From assembly GCA_900539595.1 (NCBI GenBank), contig UQCQ01000006.1, positions 17,638-81,637 on the forward strand: a stretch of DNA of 64,000 nt. Direction: 5' to 3'. Every line of letters begins with the position of its first letter. Positions within the stretch are counted from its first letter, which is position 1. The notes under the pieces were generated by a model. It searched no databases and was not told the DNA's origin. It worked only from the letters and a program-made list of their open reading frames with translations. Source of the stretch: an uncultured Mollicutes bacterium. GTDB lineage: Bacteria > Bacillota_I > Bacilli_A > RFN20 > CAG-826. The position numbers were made by a program, and so were the translations under genes. Shown piece by piece: positions 50,058 to 58,099 of this stretch.

Positions 50058-50092
50058 TCGAGAAAAATCAAAGACTTTGGAAAATTTCGACT
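50056..50092. repeat. 37-bp repeat R3 containing the ATPase stop codon
   Basis: Direct copy of R1 with a single substitution, 1,428 bases downstream. The AG of the TAG stop codon belongs to the repeat. With R1 it brackets promoter and gene as one unit. Confidence 0.85.
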
Positions 50093-50194
50093 AGAAACAT
50101 AACAGGCGAGAGTCTCTTCCATTGTTAATTGACAACCAACCACCTAATCGTCCAACATAAGACTACATTTGTTTAACGAAGGGAGGTTTCGTAC

Positions 50195-50734
50195 ATGAAA
50201 ATCGTTAAACTAATCGAAAATATTTTCCTCATCTTGGGAAGCGTGGTGTTCGTCGTCGCGGGCATCCTTTCCTATAACCTGGATGAAACTCTGGGCATCA
50301 GGGGCTTTGCCACGGGTCTTGCCTTAATGGGCGGATTCACCGTTCTTTGCTTATTCGTTGGCATCTTCCTTTATTTCGTGGAGAACAAAGCCTTGTCTCG
50401 ACTTGGCCTTGCCTTGGTCCTTGGCTGCGCCTGCATCAGTCTAGGATTGGCTATCGTTTCTTTGGGGGAATCCGCCAAAACCAGTGCCAACGATACTTCC
50501 ATTAGCTACATCATCGCCATGGTCGGAAGCATCATCGTGATCCTCGCTTTCTTCTTGGACATGACTTACCTCATTCTCGAAAAGGCCTTGAAAGTCCAAA
50601 AGGAAGCCACTTCTGCGGAGCAACTGAATAACGACGTGGAATTGCTGGAAAAATGGAAGAAGCTCCTTGACGAAAAGATGATCACGGAAGAGGAATTTGA
50701 GGCGAAACGGAAAGCCATCCTCCATATTAAATAA
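50195..50734 (+). CDS. Membrane protein with C-terminal SHOCT domain
   Basis: 179 residues, GGGAGG upstream. Four transmembrane helices in the first ~130 residues, a short linker, then a SHOCT domain (about 150-178: LEKWKKLLDEKMITEEEFEA and KRKAIL). SHOCT domains occur at the ends of many unrelated proteins and are thought to mediate oligomer contacts. Function unknown. It has its own terminator and stands between two ATPase genes of opposite strand. Confidence 0.75.
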   Translation: MKIVKLIENIFLILGSVVFVVAGILSYNLDETLGIRGFATGLALMGGFTVLCLFVGIFLYFVENKALSRLGLALVLGCACISLGLAIVSLGESAKTSANDTSISYIIAMVGSIIVILAFFLDMTYLILEKALKVQKEATSAEQLNNDVELLEKWKKLLDEKMITEEEFEAKRKAILHIK

Positions 50735-50754
50735 GGGGGCACGTATCTCATTTA

Positions 50755-50779
50755 GGGCCCGGGGAACCGGGTCCTTTTT
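50755..50779 (+). terminator. Terminator after the SHOCT membrane protein
   Basis: GGGCCCGG (50755-50762), loop GGAA, CCGGGTCC (50767-50774), followed by TTTTTC. An eight-pair stem with one G-T pair. Confidence 0.85.
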
Positions 50780-50800
50780 CGTTCTATCCGCGATGGGAAA

Positions 50801-52093
50801 CTATTGCTCCAAACTATTCTCGTTTAGCAAGAAGTCATAAAGGCCAATGATGAGGTATCCTTTTTCGTTTCGTCTAGGAACCACAGGGTTTTTGACTACG
50901 ATGATTTTTTTGAAAGAATCATCTAAGCGGTTGAAGGAGTTCGTTTCTTGAATCCATTTTGCTTCATCGGGAATCGCATAAGCGGATTGGATGTAATACC
51001 GATTGCTTCCGCTGGTAGCGACGAAGTCAATTTCGAATTGTTTTCTTGCTTGCTTGCCATCGTCCATCGTTCGGGTCTCCACGACGCCTACGTCGACATT
51101 AAATCCACGATGCCTTAGTTCGTTATAGATAATGTTTTCCATTAGATGGGTTTCTTCATATTGCCGAAAACCAATTGCAGCGTTTCTTAAACCAACGTCT
51201 TCAAAATACAGCTTATAAGGGGTGTCGATATACATCTTTCCTTTGATATCGTATTTAATGGCCTTGGATATCAAGAAGGAATCGATGAAGTAATCGACGT
51301 AATGATCAATTGTTGTCCTAGAAATTGCCACTTTTTTGATACTTCTAAAGCGGGCTTCCAATTTGCTTGTATTCGTAAAAGAAGCAATGCCGGAAGCAAC
51401 TAAATCCAATAGTTCGGCGATATTGGAATCCCGTTTCAAATTGTTATGCTTGATGATGTCGTTTAGATACACCTTGCTTAGCAAAGATTTTAAATGGTTT
51501 TCTTTTTGGCTATTCGTAACCATTGAGACAACGAAGGGCAGTCCCCCATGGATGGAATATTGCTCGTAAGCCTCGTCTTTGGTTCCTTGGAAAACGGAAT
51601 AAAATTCTTTGAAAGAAAGAGGGAATAGGTGAATTTCGTCGCCCCGCCCTTCAAACTCGGTCAATACATCGCTGGAAAGGAATTTAGAGTTGGAACCCGT
51701 GACATAAATGTCGAGGTTATCCTTTCTTAGATAAGCGTTTAGAACGCTTTCGAAAGAACCAAGATTTTGCACCTCATCCAGTAGTAAATAGTACATTTCG
51801 TCATCTTTTATTTTGCTTCCGAGAAAGGACATGAATTTCTTGGGGTCCACCTTTTGATTGCGGTTTTCTAGTTCGATGAAATCTTCTCCAATCATGCTTA
51901 GGTCGTCCGCGGAATCGAAAGCAAAACGAATGATGTGGTCCTCGGGAATGCCACGAGAAACCAAATAAGAATAAAAGATTTTGTTTAACAAATAGGATTT
52001 TCCGCTTCGCCTTAGTCCTGTGATGACTTTGACGAAGCCGTTATGCATTCGTGTAACCAACTGATTCAAATAGGCATCTCTTTTGATTTCCAT
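50801..52093 (-). CDS. AAA_14/DUF4143 P-loop ATPase preceded by 29-bp palindromic repeats
   Basis: 430 residues from ATG 52093 (AGGAAG five bases upstream); longer in-frame starts lie in the repeat region. Walker A GLRRSGKS (26-33), Walker B LLLDEVQNL, sensor YVTGSNSKFL, and GRGDEIHLFPLSFKEFY. The C-terminal domain has EIDFVAT and YYIQSAY, again with the nuclease ExK replaced (QSA). It shares its overall layout with the protein at 48738, but the upstream repeats have no similarity at all. Role not established. Confidence 0.85.
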   Translation of the reverse strand: MEIKRDAYLNQLVTRMHNGFVKVITGLRRSGKSYLLNKIFYSYLVSRGIPEDHIIRFAFDSADDLSMIGEDFIELENRNQKVDPKKFMSFLGSKIKDDEMYYLLLDEVQNLGSFESVLNAYLRKDNLDIYVTGSNSKFLSSDVLTEFEGRGDEIHLFPLSFKEFYSVFQGTKDEAYEQYSIHGGLPFVVSMVTNSQKENHLKSLLSKVYLNDIIKHNNLKRDSNIAELLDLVASGIASFTNTSKLEARFRSIKKVAISRTTIDHYVDYFIDSFLISKAIKYDIKGKMYIDTPYKLYFEDVGLRNAAIGFRQYEETHLMENIIYNELRHRGFNVDVGVVETRTMDDGKQARKQFEIDFVATSGSNRYYIQSAYAIPDEAKWIQETNSFNRLDDSFKKIIVVKNPVVPRRNEKGYLIIGLYDFLLNENSLEQ

Positions 52094-52128
52094 CATGACT
52101 TCCTTTCTTTGTTCTCGCTTACATATTT

Positions 52129-52210
52129 TGGCAAGTTTGCCACTTTTTGCAACTAACAAAGCATACTTATGTTACAAAAACTGGCAAGTTTGCCACCTTT
52201 TGTAACTAAC
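52129..52210. repeat. Two 29-bp palindrome-containing repeats upstream of an ATPase gene
   Basis: Copies at 52129-52157 and 52182-52210 differ at two bases. Each contains the perfect palindrome TGGCAAGTTTGCCA apart from its central bases. The outer copy is further enclosed by GTTACAAAA (52171-52179) and TTTTGTAAC (52198-52206). They begin about 36 bases upstream of the ATPase ATG, where promoter and operator would be. The remaining bases to 52298 show nothing. Confidence 0.8.
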
Positions 52211-52298
52211 CTACAATGGAGAATGAGGAAATACGAACCATGAACTTGACTAAATTAATGGGATGAACGCGGCAAAATTTGGAGACTAATTTAGCCTG

Positions 52299-54176
52299 TT
52301 ACGCCCGTTTGGCCCCTAACTTCACCAAATAATCCGCAAGGTTTTGGTCTTCACAGAAGATAAAGCATCCTTTTTGCCCACGGGTTAATAAAGTCTTGTA
52401 CGTATTTTTGATAATCATGTCTCCTAAGGGAGATGGACCCTTTTTCAAAGATTGGGGCGAGAACGTCGACTTGTCCGATTTGGCGTTCTTTGTGGGATCC
52501 GTGATGACTTTGCCATTTTCATAACGGAGGTCTAGCCCGATGATGACCCCGCAGTAATCAAATTCCAAACCTTGGCTGGTATAAATGCAGCCAACTTGCT
52601 CGAAGGAATCGGGGTCGATGGCCCAAGTAGAAGTGCCGGAGAAATTCCATTGGGCTTCAAAACCGTTCTTTAAAAAGATGTCGGAGTCCTTTTCGTGCCC
52701 TGGTTTGCTGGAATTCCATTCGTAGGTATATCCTGCGAGCATTCTGGCTTTGTTATTGATTTGGTTCAGCTTGCGAAGATCGTCCCTCATTTTGTTGGGA
52801 TCGCTATAAACGCGGAGGTCATAATCGAGATCGAATTGCTCATTCGCGGTTTCGCGGATTCCTAACGCGTTATCGATCCAGGCGATGAATCCATCACTTC
52901 CATTGCACCGAAATTGGCTATGGAGGATTAAGTCCGGGCTTTCAATGATTCTGGCCCCCTCCATTTCGGCGTCTTTCCGTAATTGAGCCAATGAACCCAT
53001 GTCTTTGGTGGTGATGCGTTGCTCTTCGTCCAAAAAGAATGCGGTGACTTTGGAGGCATGAATGATGCGACGGGCTTGATCGATCCCAGATTTGTCGAAG
53101 AAGGTGGAGCGGTCGCCGAGGCGGTGGGCTTCGTCTACAAGTAGGCAATCGTAACGGTCTTTCGCTTCGTTTACGAATCCCTGCGAGCTTTTGAAGAGGT
53201 TTTTGATATAGGCTTTTGATTTATGGCCACGAGTTAATTCGGTGGCAAATACGTTACGGGGTGCCGCGTTTTTGGTGACGTAAGAAGCGGAATAGCCTTG
53301 ATGGATCAATTCGGCGAGCAAAGAAACCGCGATGACGGATTTGCCCGTTCCCGGCCCGCCTTGGATGAGGATAACGGTTTTCCCTGGCTGTTTGGATGCT
53401 TTTTGAACGTAAGAGAGAATCGCGGAATAGGCCACCTGCTGTTCATCAAGCATATAGAATTCTTGGTTACCTTCTAGTAGGCTCAAAATCGATTCCTGCA
53501 AGGATTTGGATGGTTTGAGTTTGCCGTGCTCAATGATGCGAAATAAGTCTTTGCTAGAGGGCTTAACGATATGACGTTTGATGTCGTTGCGCAGGGCGTG
53601 ACGGTCCATGGCCGAGGATAAATACAGGGGGACGTGTTTTAAATAGAATTCATAACGGCTGTCCGTGAGGTTTTTACGGTCTTCTTCTTTGTAGTTATGA
53701 AGATAGGCTGCGGGGTAAAGTGAAATATCCCCGTCTTGGATTTCTTGGTTGAGGTTCTTAAGAAGCATCGCGTAGTTATAGATTTGGGCACAGGGATGCT
53801 GCACGTAGCGGTTTGCCCCTCCCACGAAGGTACGAACGCAGTTTTCGTAGTTGGATAATTCCGCGGTCTCCCATTGCTTTAATTCGAGCAGGTATACGTT
53901 GTCTTTCCCTTTTTCGTCCTGCCCCGAAATCATGAAGTCGATGCGTTTCCCCGTCGTGGGGATCCGGTATTCCAAAGCCACTTGGGCAAGCCCAGGGATA
54001 TCCTCGTTATCTAAAATCGAGGCGACGCGGGTTAACGATTGTTTCCAGGATTCTTGTTCGGCATGTCCGCCTCCATTAATCCCCAGTTCTTGGAATTTAC
54101 GTAATAAGCGTAACGACAAGGTGCTATCAAACGCCTCTTGGACGAATTGATCCTTGGTCCCTTCATAGATAATCAT
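52299..54176 (-). CDS. DUF2075 superfamily 1-type helicase with N-terminal nuclease-like domain
   Basis: 625 residues. N-terminal PD-(D/E)XK-like set: RIDFMISG with D80, then YLLELKQW with E98 and K100. Helicase motifs follow: Walker A GGPGTGKS (273-280), LLVDEAHRLGD, FFLDEEQRIT, QFRC, QGLEFDYCGVIIG and a C-terminal LLTRGQKGCFIF. This is the DUF2075 (schlafen-like helicase) arrangement; relatives occur in defence islands. TTGGAC-17-TATAAT is seen on the minus strand with the -10 box only nine bases before the ATG and no ribosome site, so the message may be leaderless. Confidence 0.85.
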   Translation of the reverse strand: MIIYEGTKDQFVQEAFDSTLSLRLLRKFQELGINGGGHAEQESWKQSLTRVASILDNEDIPGLAQVALEYRIPTTGKRIDFMISGQDEKGKDNVYLLELKQWETAELSNYENCVRTFVGGANRYVQHPCAQIYNYAMLLKNLNQEIQDGDISLYPAAYLHNYKEEDRKNLTDSRYEFYLKHVPLYLSSAMDRHALRNDIKRHIVKPSSKDLFRIIEHGKLKPSKSLQESILSLLEGNQEFYMLDEQQVAYSAILSYVQKASKQPGKTVILIQGGPGTGKSVIAVSLLAELIHQGYSASYVTKNAAPRNVFATELTRGHKSKAYIKNLFKSSQGFVNEAKDRYDCLLVDEAHRLGDRSTFFDKSGIDQARRIIHASKVTAFFLDEEQRITTKDMGSLAQLRKDAEMEGARIIESPDLILHSQFRCNGSDGFIAWIDNALGIRETANEQFDLDYDLRVYSDPNKMRDDLRKLNQINNKARMLAGYTYEWNSSKPGHEKDSDIFLKNGFEAQWNFSGTSTWAIDPDSFEQVGCIYTSQGLEFDYCGVIIGLDLRYENGKVITDPTKNAKSDKSTFSPQSLKKGPSPLGDMIIKNTYKTLLTRGQKGCFIFCEDQNLADYLVKLGAKRA

Positions 54177-54300
54177 GATGGAGAAATTATATGGGGAGTG
54201 AAGGCCTTGTCCAAAGGAAGAATGTTATAAAAGTGTTATAGGGAGTTATTCCCATGCCCTTCCCGTTCCATCGCTTCCCCTTTTTGCTATAATTTTTGGG

Positions 54301-55155
54301 ATGGAAAAATCACCTGAAAACGAAGAGAAATCCGCCACCCTTCCTTCCAGTAGAGGAAAGCAGTTTTTCTATATTTTGAAGCAGAACTGGCTCACGATTT
54401 TCTATGTGTCTTTGCTTTATTTTGTTGCCCTGTTTCCGCTTATTTTCTTCATGGGACTTAGTTACATCCATTATTCGGCTTCGCTAGAAGGGGGCAGTTC
54501 AACGGGAGAGCAACTCTTCTCTTTGATTTTATTAACCATTGGCATCTCCTTGCCCTGTTTCTTGTTCCTTTCTATTGGAGCTGCAGGGGCGTATGGATAT
54601 TTTGGAGAAACCCTTCAACATAACGACGCGGGCTTTTCTTCCTTTTGGAAATCCATCCAAAAACTCTGGCTGCCGTTCCTCCTCCTTTATTTTGCCGAAT
54701 GGTTTTTCTTCGCCTTTACGTTGTTTAATTATGGGTTCTACCTTTACGTGGATTTCTCCGCGCCTATGAAACTCGCTTTCTTGATCATTTCCTGCATTTT
54801 GCTTTTCTTGTTCGCGTTGGCTAAACCCTATTTCATTCTCCAGATCCTCTTCTTCAAAACCCCGTTTATTTCCTTGGTCCGTAACGCCCTGCTATTGCCC
54901 TTTACCCGTTTATTTCATTCTTTATCGACCTTATTCGTTTCTAATCTTTTCTATGTTTTATTTCTTTTCTGGCCGATAGGATATCTTTTTATTCTTGTGG
55001 TCCTCTATATTATTTTTGGTGGGGCCGTCAGCATTTTGTTCTCGTTGCTATTTAATTTCTCTTCCCTAGAAAAAAACCTTCCAAAGGAACAACTTGGAAG
55101 GTTATATCATGGTGGTCTTAACGACAGTCTTGAAGAAGGGGAATCGCCTCGCTAG
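54301..55155 (+). CDS. Multi-pass membrane protein resembling DUF624 (YesL)
   Basis: 284 residues with about six transmembrane helices after a short charged start. The pattern FGETLQHNDAGFSSFWKSIQ followed by a hydrophobic stretch resembles the cytoplasmic loop of YesL/DUF624 proteins and of the protein at 19094. It is divergent from the helicase and convergent with the ribokinase gene, whose 3' end it overlaps by 38 bases. TATAAT at 54288-54293 lies seven bases before the ATG without a clear ribosome site. YesL-like genes keep company with Lpl-type transporters, as here. Confidence 0.55.
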   Translation: MEKSPENEEKSATLPSSRGKQFFYILKQNWLTIFYVSLLYFVALFPLIFFMGLSYIHYSASLEGGSSTGEQLFSLILLTIGISLPCFLFLSIGAAGAYGYFGETLQHNDAGFSSFWKSIQKLWLPFLLLYFAEWFFFAFTLFNYGFYLYVDFSAPMKLAFLIISCILLFLFALAKPYFILQILFFKTPFISLVRNALLLPFTRLFHSLSTLFVSNLFYVLFLFWPIGYLFILVVLYIIFGGAVSILFSLLFNFSSLEKNLPKEQLGRLYHGGLNDSLEEGESPR

Positions 55156-55990
55156 CCCCGCGTTTTAAGCAGGCTAACGCGCTTGCCGTAGTGGCCATCT
55201 CTAAACATTCAGGGATGGACTTGCCGTTAGCAAAAGCACTTAAGAAGAATCCTAGATAAGTATCCCCGGCCCCTGTAGTATCCACAGGTTCAATTTCCTT
55301 GGCTTCGATGGAATACGTCCCCTCCGGGCCCACGTATTTGCTGCCCTTGGATCCAAAAGTCATTAGTAACCGAGAAACGGGAAGGTCGTGAATCGAAGAA
55401 GCGCCTGCCTTTAATAAGACAGCTTGTAACTCTTTTTCATTTACGACCAGCATGTCGATGTCTTTTAACATGGAAGCATCGAAGTCCCCGATGGGAGACG
55501 GGTTCCAAACATTAAATAAGCCTTTCTCCTTGGCTTTATGAAAGGCCTGAAGGGTTAGTCCCGGTTCGTTTTCAAATTGGCTTAGGAAAATATCACCCTG
55601 CTTGGCTTTACCTAAAAAGGCATCCAATTCTTGTTCGTTAATCGCGTAGTTGGATCCATGGGACAAGATAATCCGGTTATCTCCATCATGAAGGATGATA
55701 ACCGCGGTACCGGTGCTTTCGGCTTCGTCGATTAGGACCGTGCTGGTATCAAGACCAAACGAAGCAAGGGCTTTTAAGGCGTTTTCGCCAAAAGCATCCT
55801 TGCCGGCTTTAGCTAGGAGTTGAACCTTCGCACCTCCGTGATGCAAGGCAACCGCCTGGTTGGCCCCTTTGCCGCCTAAGGCTAGCTTTAAACCCTCCCC
55901 GTTCACGGTTTCCCCTTGCTTGGGGAATAGGGGGGCGACGATGGAAATATCTTGGTTAATGGAGCCGAGTTCAAATACTGTTTTTAGCAT
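55118..55990 (-). CDS. rbsK: Ribokinase (PfkB family)
   Basis: 290 residues. GSINQDISIVAPLFPKQGETV with LALGGKGANQAVAL near the N-terminus and the C-terminal PfkB signature DTTGAGDTYLGFFLSA, with the catalytic Asp, are ribokinase-like. It phosphorylates ribose or a related sugar with ATP in the cytoplasm. Its start overlaps the GH2 gene end by 20 bases, and AGGAGG lies inside GH2. A nucleoside hydrolase in the same operon would supply ribose, which supports the assignment. Its 3' end overlaps the convergent membrane protein gene. Confidence 0.85.
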   Translation of the reverse strand: MLKTVFELGSINQDISIVAPLFPKQGETVNGEGLKLALGGKGANQAVALHHGGAKVQLLAKAGKDAFGENALKALASFGLDTSTVLIDEAESTGTAVIILHDGDNRIILSHGSNYAINEQELDAFLGKAKQGDIFLSQFENEPGLTLQAFHKAKEKGLFNVWNPSPIGDFDASMLKDIDMLVVNEKELQAVLLKAGASSIHDLPVSRLLMTFGSKGSKYVGPEGTYSIEAKEIEPVDTTGAGDTYLGFFLSAFANGKSIPECLEMATTASALACLKRGASEAIPLLQDCR

Positions 55991-58097
55991 AGACTGCTAC
56001 CTCCTGCTTTGTACTTAACCCGCGACAAGAAACGGATACGTTTAGTTTTCCGGGCTGGTTTGCCTTGACGTAAAAGCCATAGGTTCCTCCGTTTAAGACG
56101 ACAATACGGGGGCCGATTAAGGTTCCGTTATTCACGGTTATTTCTAGGATATCCGTGGAGCGAACCAAAGGGTTGCCCGCTTGGTCTAATAGCTGGACTC
56201 CAAAATAAACCGCGTCATCGTCCGCGATTCGCTTGGAAGAAGGGGTTAGGGACAAAGAAGTGGGCAGGGGATCCGCCAAGAGGGTTTTGGAAATCGCGGG
56301 ATTTCCATCCACGTACCCCGTGATTTTGGCGTTCTTCCAATCTAAGCCCCACGCCCCATGCAAACTATCGATACGGAAAATGGGGTGGGGGAGCGAGGCA
56401 AATCGCGGGTCACCCTGATCCAAATAGATGCTTGGTTGTCCTTCCATTTCAAAGAGAACCGCGTCGCAGTTGGTGAAGATGTATAACGGGGTGACGCCAC
56501 CGTAATTCCGTTCTCCAAAAGCCCAAGAAGAGGAGCAATCTAAGAATAACCCCCTGCTTCGGTCTCGCTGGCCTTTATAAAAGGACGCGGCCATTTTGTC
56601 CTGACGGAAGATATCACATACCCCGTGATAGCAAATCTTATCGCCGGAACCAAAAGTATGATGGGTGTTGTAATCAAAAGCACACCACCCACTGGCCCCG
56701 ATAAATCCTTTCTTTTCATGGACGGCAGAATGGATCAACGCGTGACGCAAGGCTTGTTCCAATTCCCGTCCCTCGTTATCCGTTTTTCTCGTGGGATAAG
56801 TATGTCCCCCAAATTCGGTGATGAGGATCGGCGCGTCTATGTTATCGGGCAAGACGTCTATGGGTTCTTCGACGGGCTTATCCATGGAAAAGGAAAAGTC
56901 GTTCCAAGAATAGACGTCTTCTAATAATTCGCTTTTCGTAAAGCAACGGACTCCTGCTCTTAATCGGCTGGGATCCATCTTTTTGGCTAGTTCGTTATTC
57001 CGAATATAGAAGTCATGGCAATCTGGGCTTTCATTAATGCGAACGCCCCAAAAAACGATACAAGGGTGGTTGTAATCCCGTTGGATCATCTTTTGAAGAT
57101 AAGTGGTCCCCCGTTTTTGCCAGGACTCGTCCCCTAGATGCTGCCATCCAGGAATTTCTTCGAGAACGACTAAGCCCAGTCGATCGCATTCGTTTAAGAA
57201 GGCTTCGGACATGGGATAATGGGATAAACGAACAAAGTTAAGACCTAATTCATATAGTTTCTTGGCATCGTAACGTTCCATCCCTTCCGTCGATGCGTAA
57301 CCGATATAGGGGTAGGATTGATGACGGTTTAAGCCAAAGAGTTTGATGGGTTCCCCATTGATGCATAGTTCTTTGCCTTTAAGCTCGATGATGCGGAAAC
57401 CGTATTCCAAAGACATTTCCCTCCCTAAAAAAGAAAGGGATACGTGATAGAGATTAGGCTCCTTAGGAGACCATAAATGAAGGGAGGGGAAGGTAACAAT
57501 CGTCTCCGAAGACGTTAAGTGAAAGGTATAGGTTTCGTCTTGAAACGAGAAGGTCGTTTCGACGCTTAAGGGGGCTTCACCTACTTTATCCAATTCAATT
57601 TTAGCTTGGTTATCCCCCAAGTAAGTGATGCGGACCCCTTCTAAATACGTAGAAGGAACGATTTCCAAATGGCTTTTGCGGTACAAGCCGCCAAAGCAAA
57701 GATAATCGAGCAATCCTCCAAAAGGAGGGGTATCGGGGTCTTCCTCGCTATTTAAGATGACTTCAAGGATATTTTCTCCCTCTTGGACAAAAGGGGTGAC
57801 GTCTACCCGCTCCCCGGTATATCCGTAGACGGAAGATAGGCAGGGAGAACCATTCAAATAGGCTTCGATTCGATTCCCAAACCCTTCAAAAGACAAAAGG
57901 AAACGTTGTTCCCCTTTGCTTTGGATCTGGAAGCGTTTTCTGTACGTGGAAACGAATTGGAAATCCTTTTCGTCGAAATAGGATAGGGGAAGCAAGACGT
58001 TGCTATGGGGCAAATCGACTTGGGAGAAGGCGCAGGAATCCGTTCTTGCGTCTCCTTTGGCGAATTCCCATCCGCGGTTCCAATTGGAATAAAACAT
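55971..58097 (-). CDS. Glycoside hydrolase family 2, cytoplasmic
   Basis: 708 residues, no signal peptide. Jelly-roll domain (about 1-150), Ig-like domain (about 155-235), TIM barrel with acid/base E356 in GVRINES and nucleophile E428 in LITEFGG, then C-terminal beta domains with DDAVYFGVQLLDQAGNPLV. The acid/base motif differs from the usual GxNE by one residue. It would remove a terminal beta-linked sugar from material brought in by the operon's ABC importer. It begins two bases after the preceding gene in the operon. Confidence 0.87.
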   Translation of the reverse strand: MFYSNWNRGWEFAKGDARTDSCAFSQVDLPHSNVLLPLSYFDEKDFQFVSTYRKRFQIQSKGEQRFLLSFEGFGNRIEAYLNGSPCLSSVYGYTGERVDVTPFVQEGENILEVILNSEEDPDTPPFGGLLDYLCFGGLYRKSHLEIVPSTYLEGVRITYLGDNQAKIELDKVGEAPLSVETTFSFQDETYTFHLTSSETIVTFPSLHLWSPKEPNLYHVSLSFLGREMSLEYGFRIIELKGKELCINGEPIKLFGLNRHQSYPYIGYASTEGMERYDAKKLYELGLNFVRLSHYPMSEAFLNECDRLGLVVLEEIPGWQHLGDESWQKRGTTYLQKMIQRDYNHPCIVFWGVRINESPDCHDFYIRNNELAKKMDPSRLRAGVRCFTKSELLEDVYSWNDFSFSMDKPVEEPIDVLPDNIDAPILITEFGGHTYPTRKTDNEGRELEQALRHALIHSAVHEKKGFIGASGWCAFDYNTHHTFGSGDKICYHGVCDIFRQDKMAASFYKGQRDRSRGLFLDCSSSWAFGERNYGGVTPLYIFTNCDAVLFEMEGQPSIYLDQGDPRFASLPHPIFRIDSLHGAWGLDWKNAKITGYVDGNPAISKTLLADPLPTSLSLTPSSKRIADDDAVYFGVQLLDQAGNPLVRSTDILEITVNNGTLIGPRIVVLNGGTYGFYVKANQPGKLNVSVSCRGLSTKQEVAVYAKNSI

Positions 58098-58099
58098 GG

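Noticed and set aside
48628..50092. Insertion sequence or transposon
   Set aside because: No transposase or recombinase motif (DDE, HUH, Tyr, Ser) in the enclosed gene, and no target-site duplication visible outside the repeats; kept only as a possible cassette.
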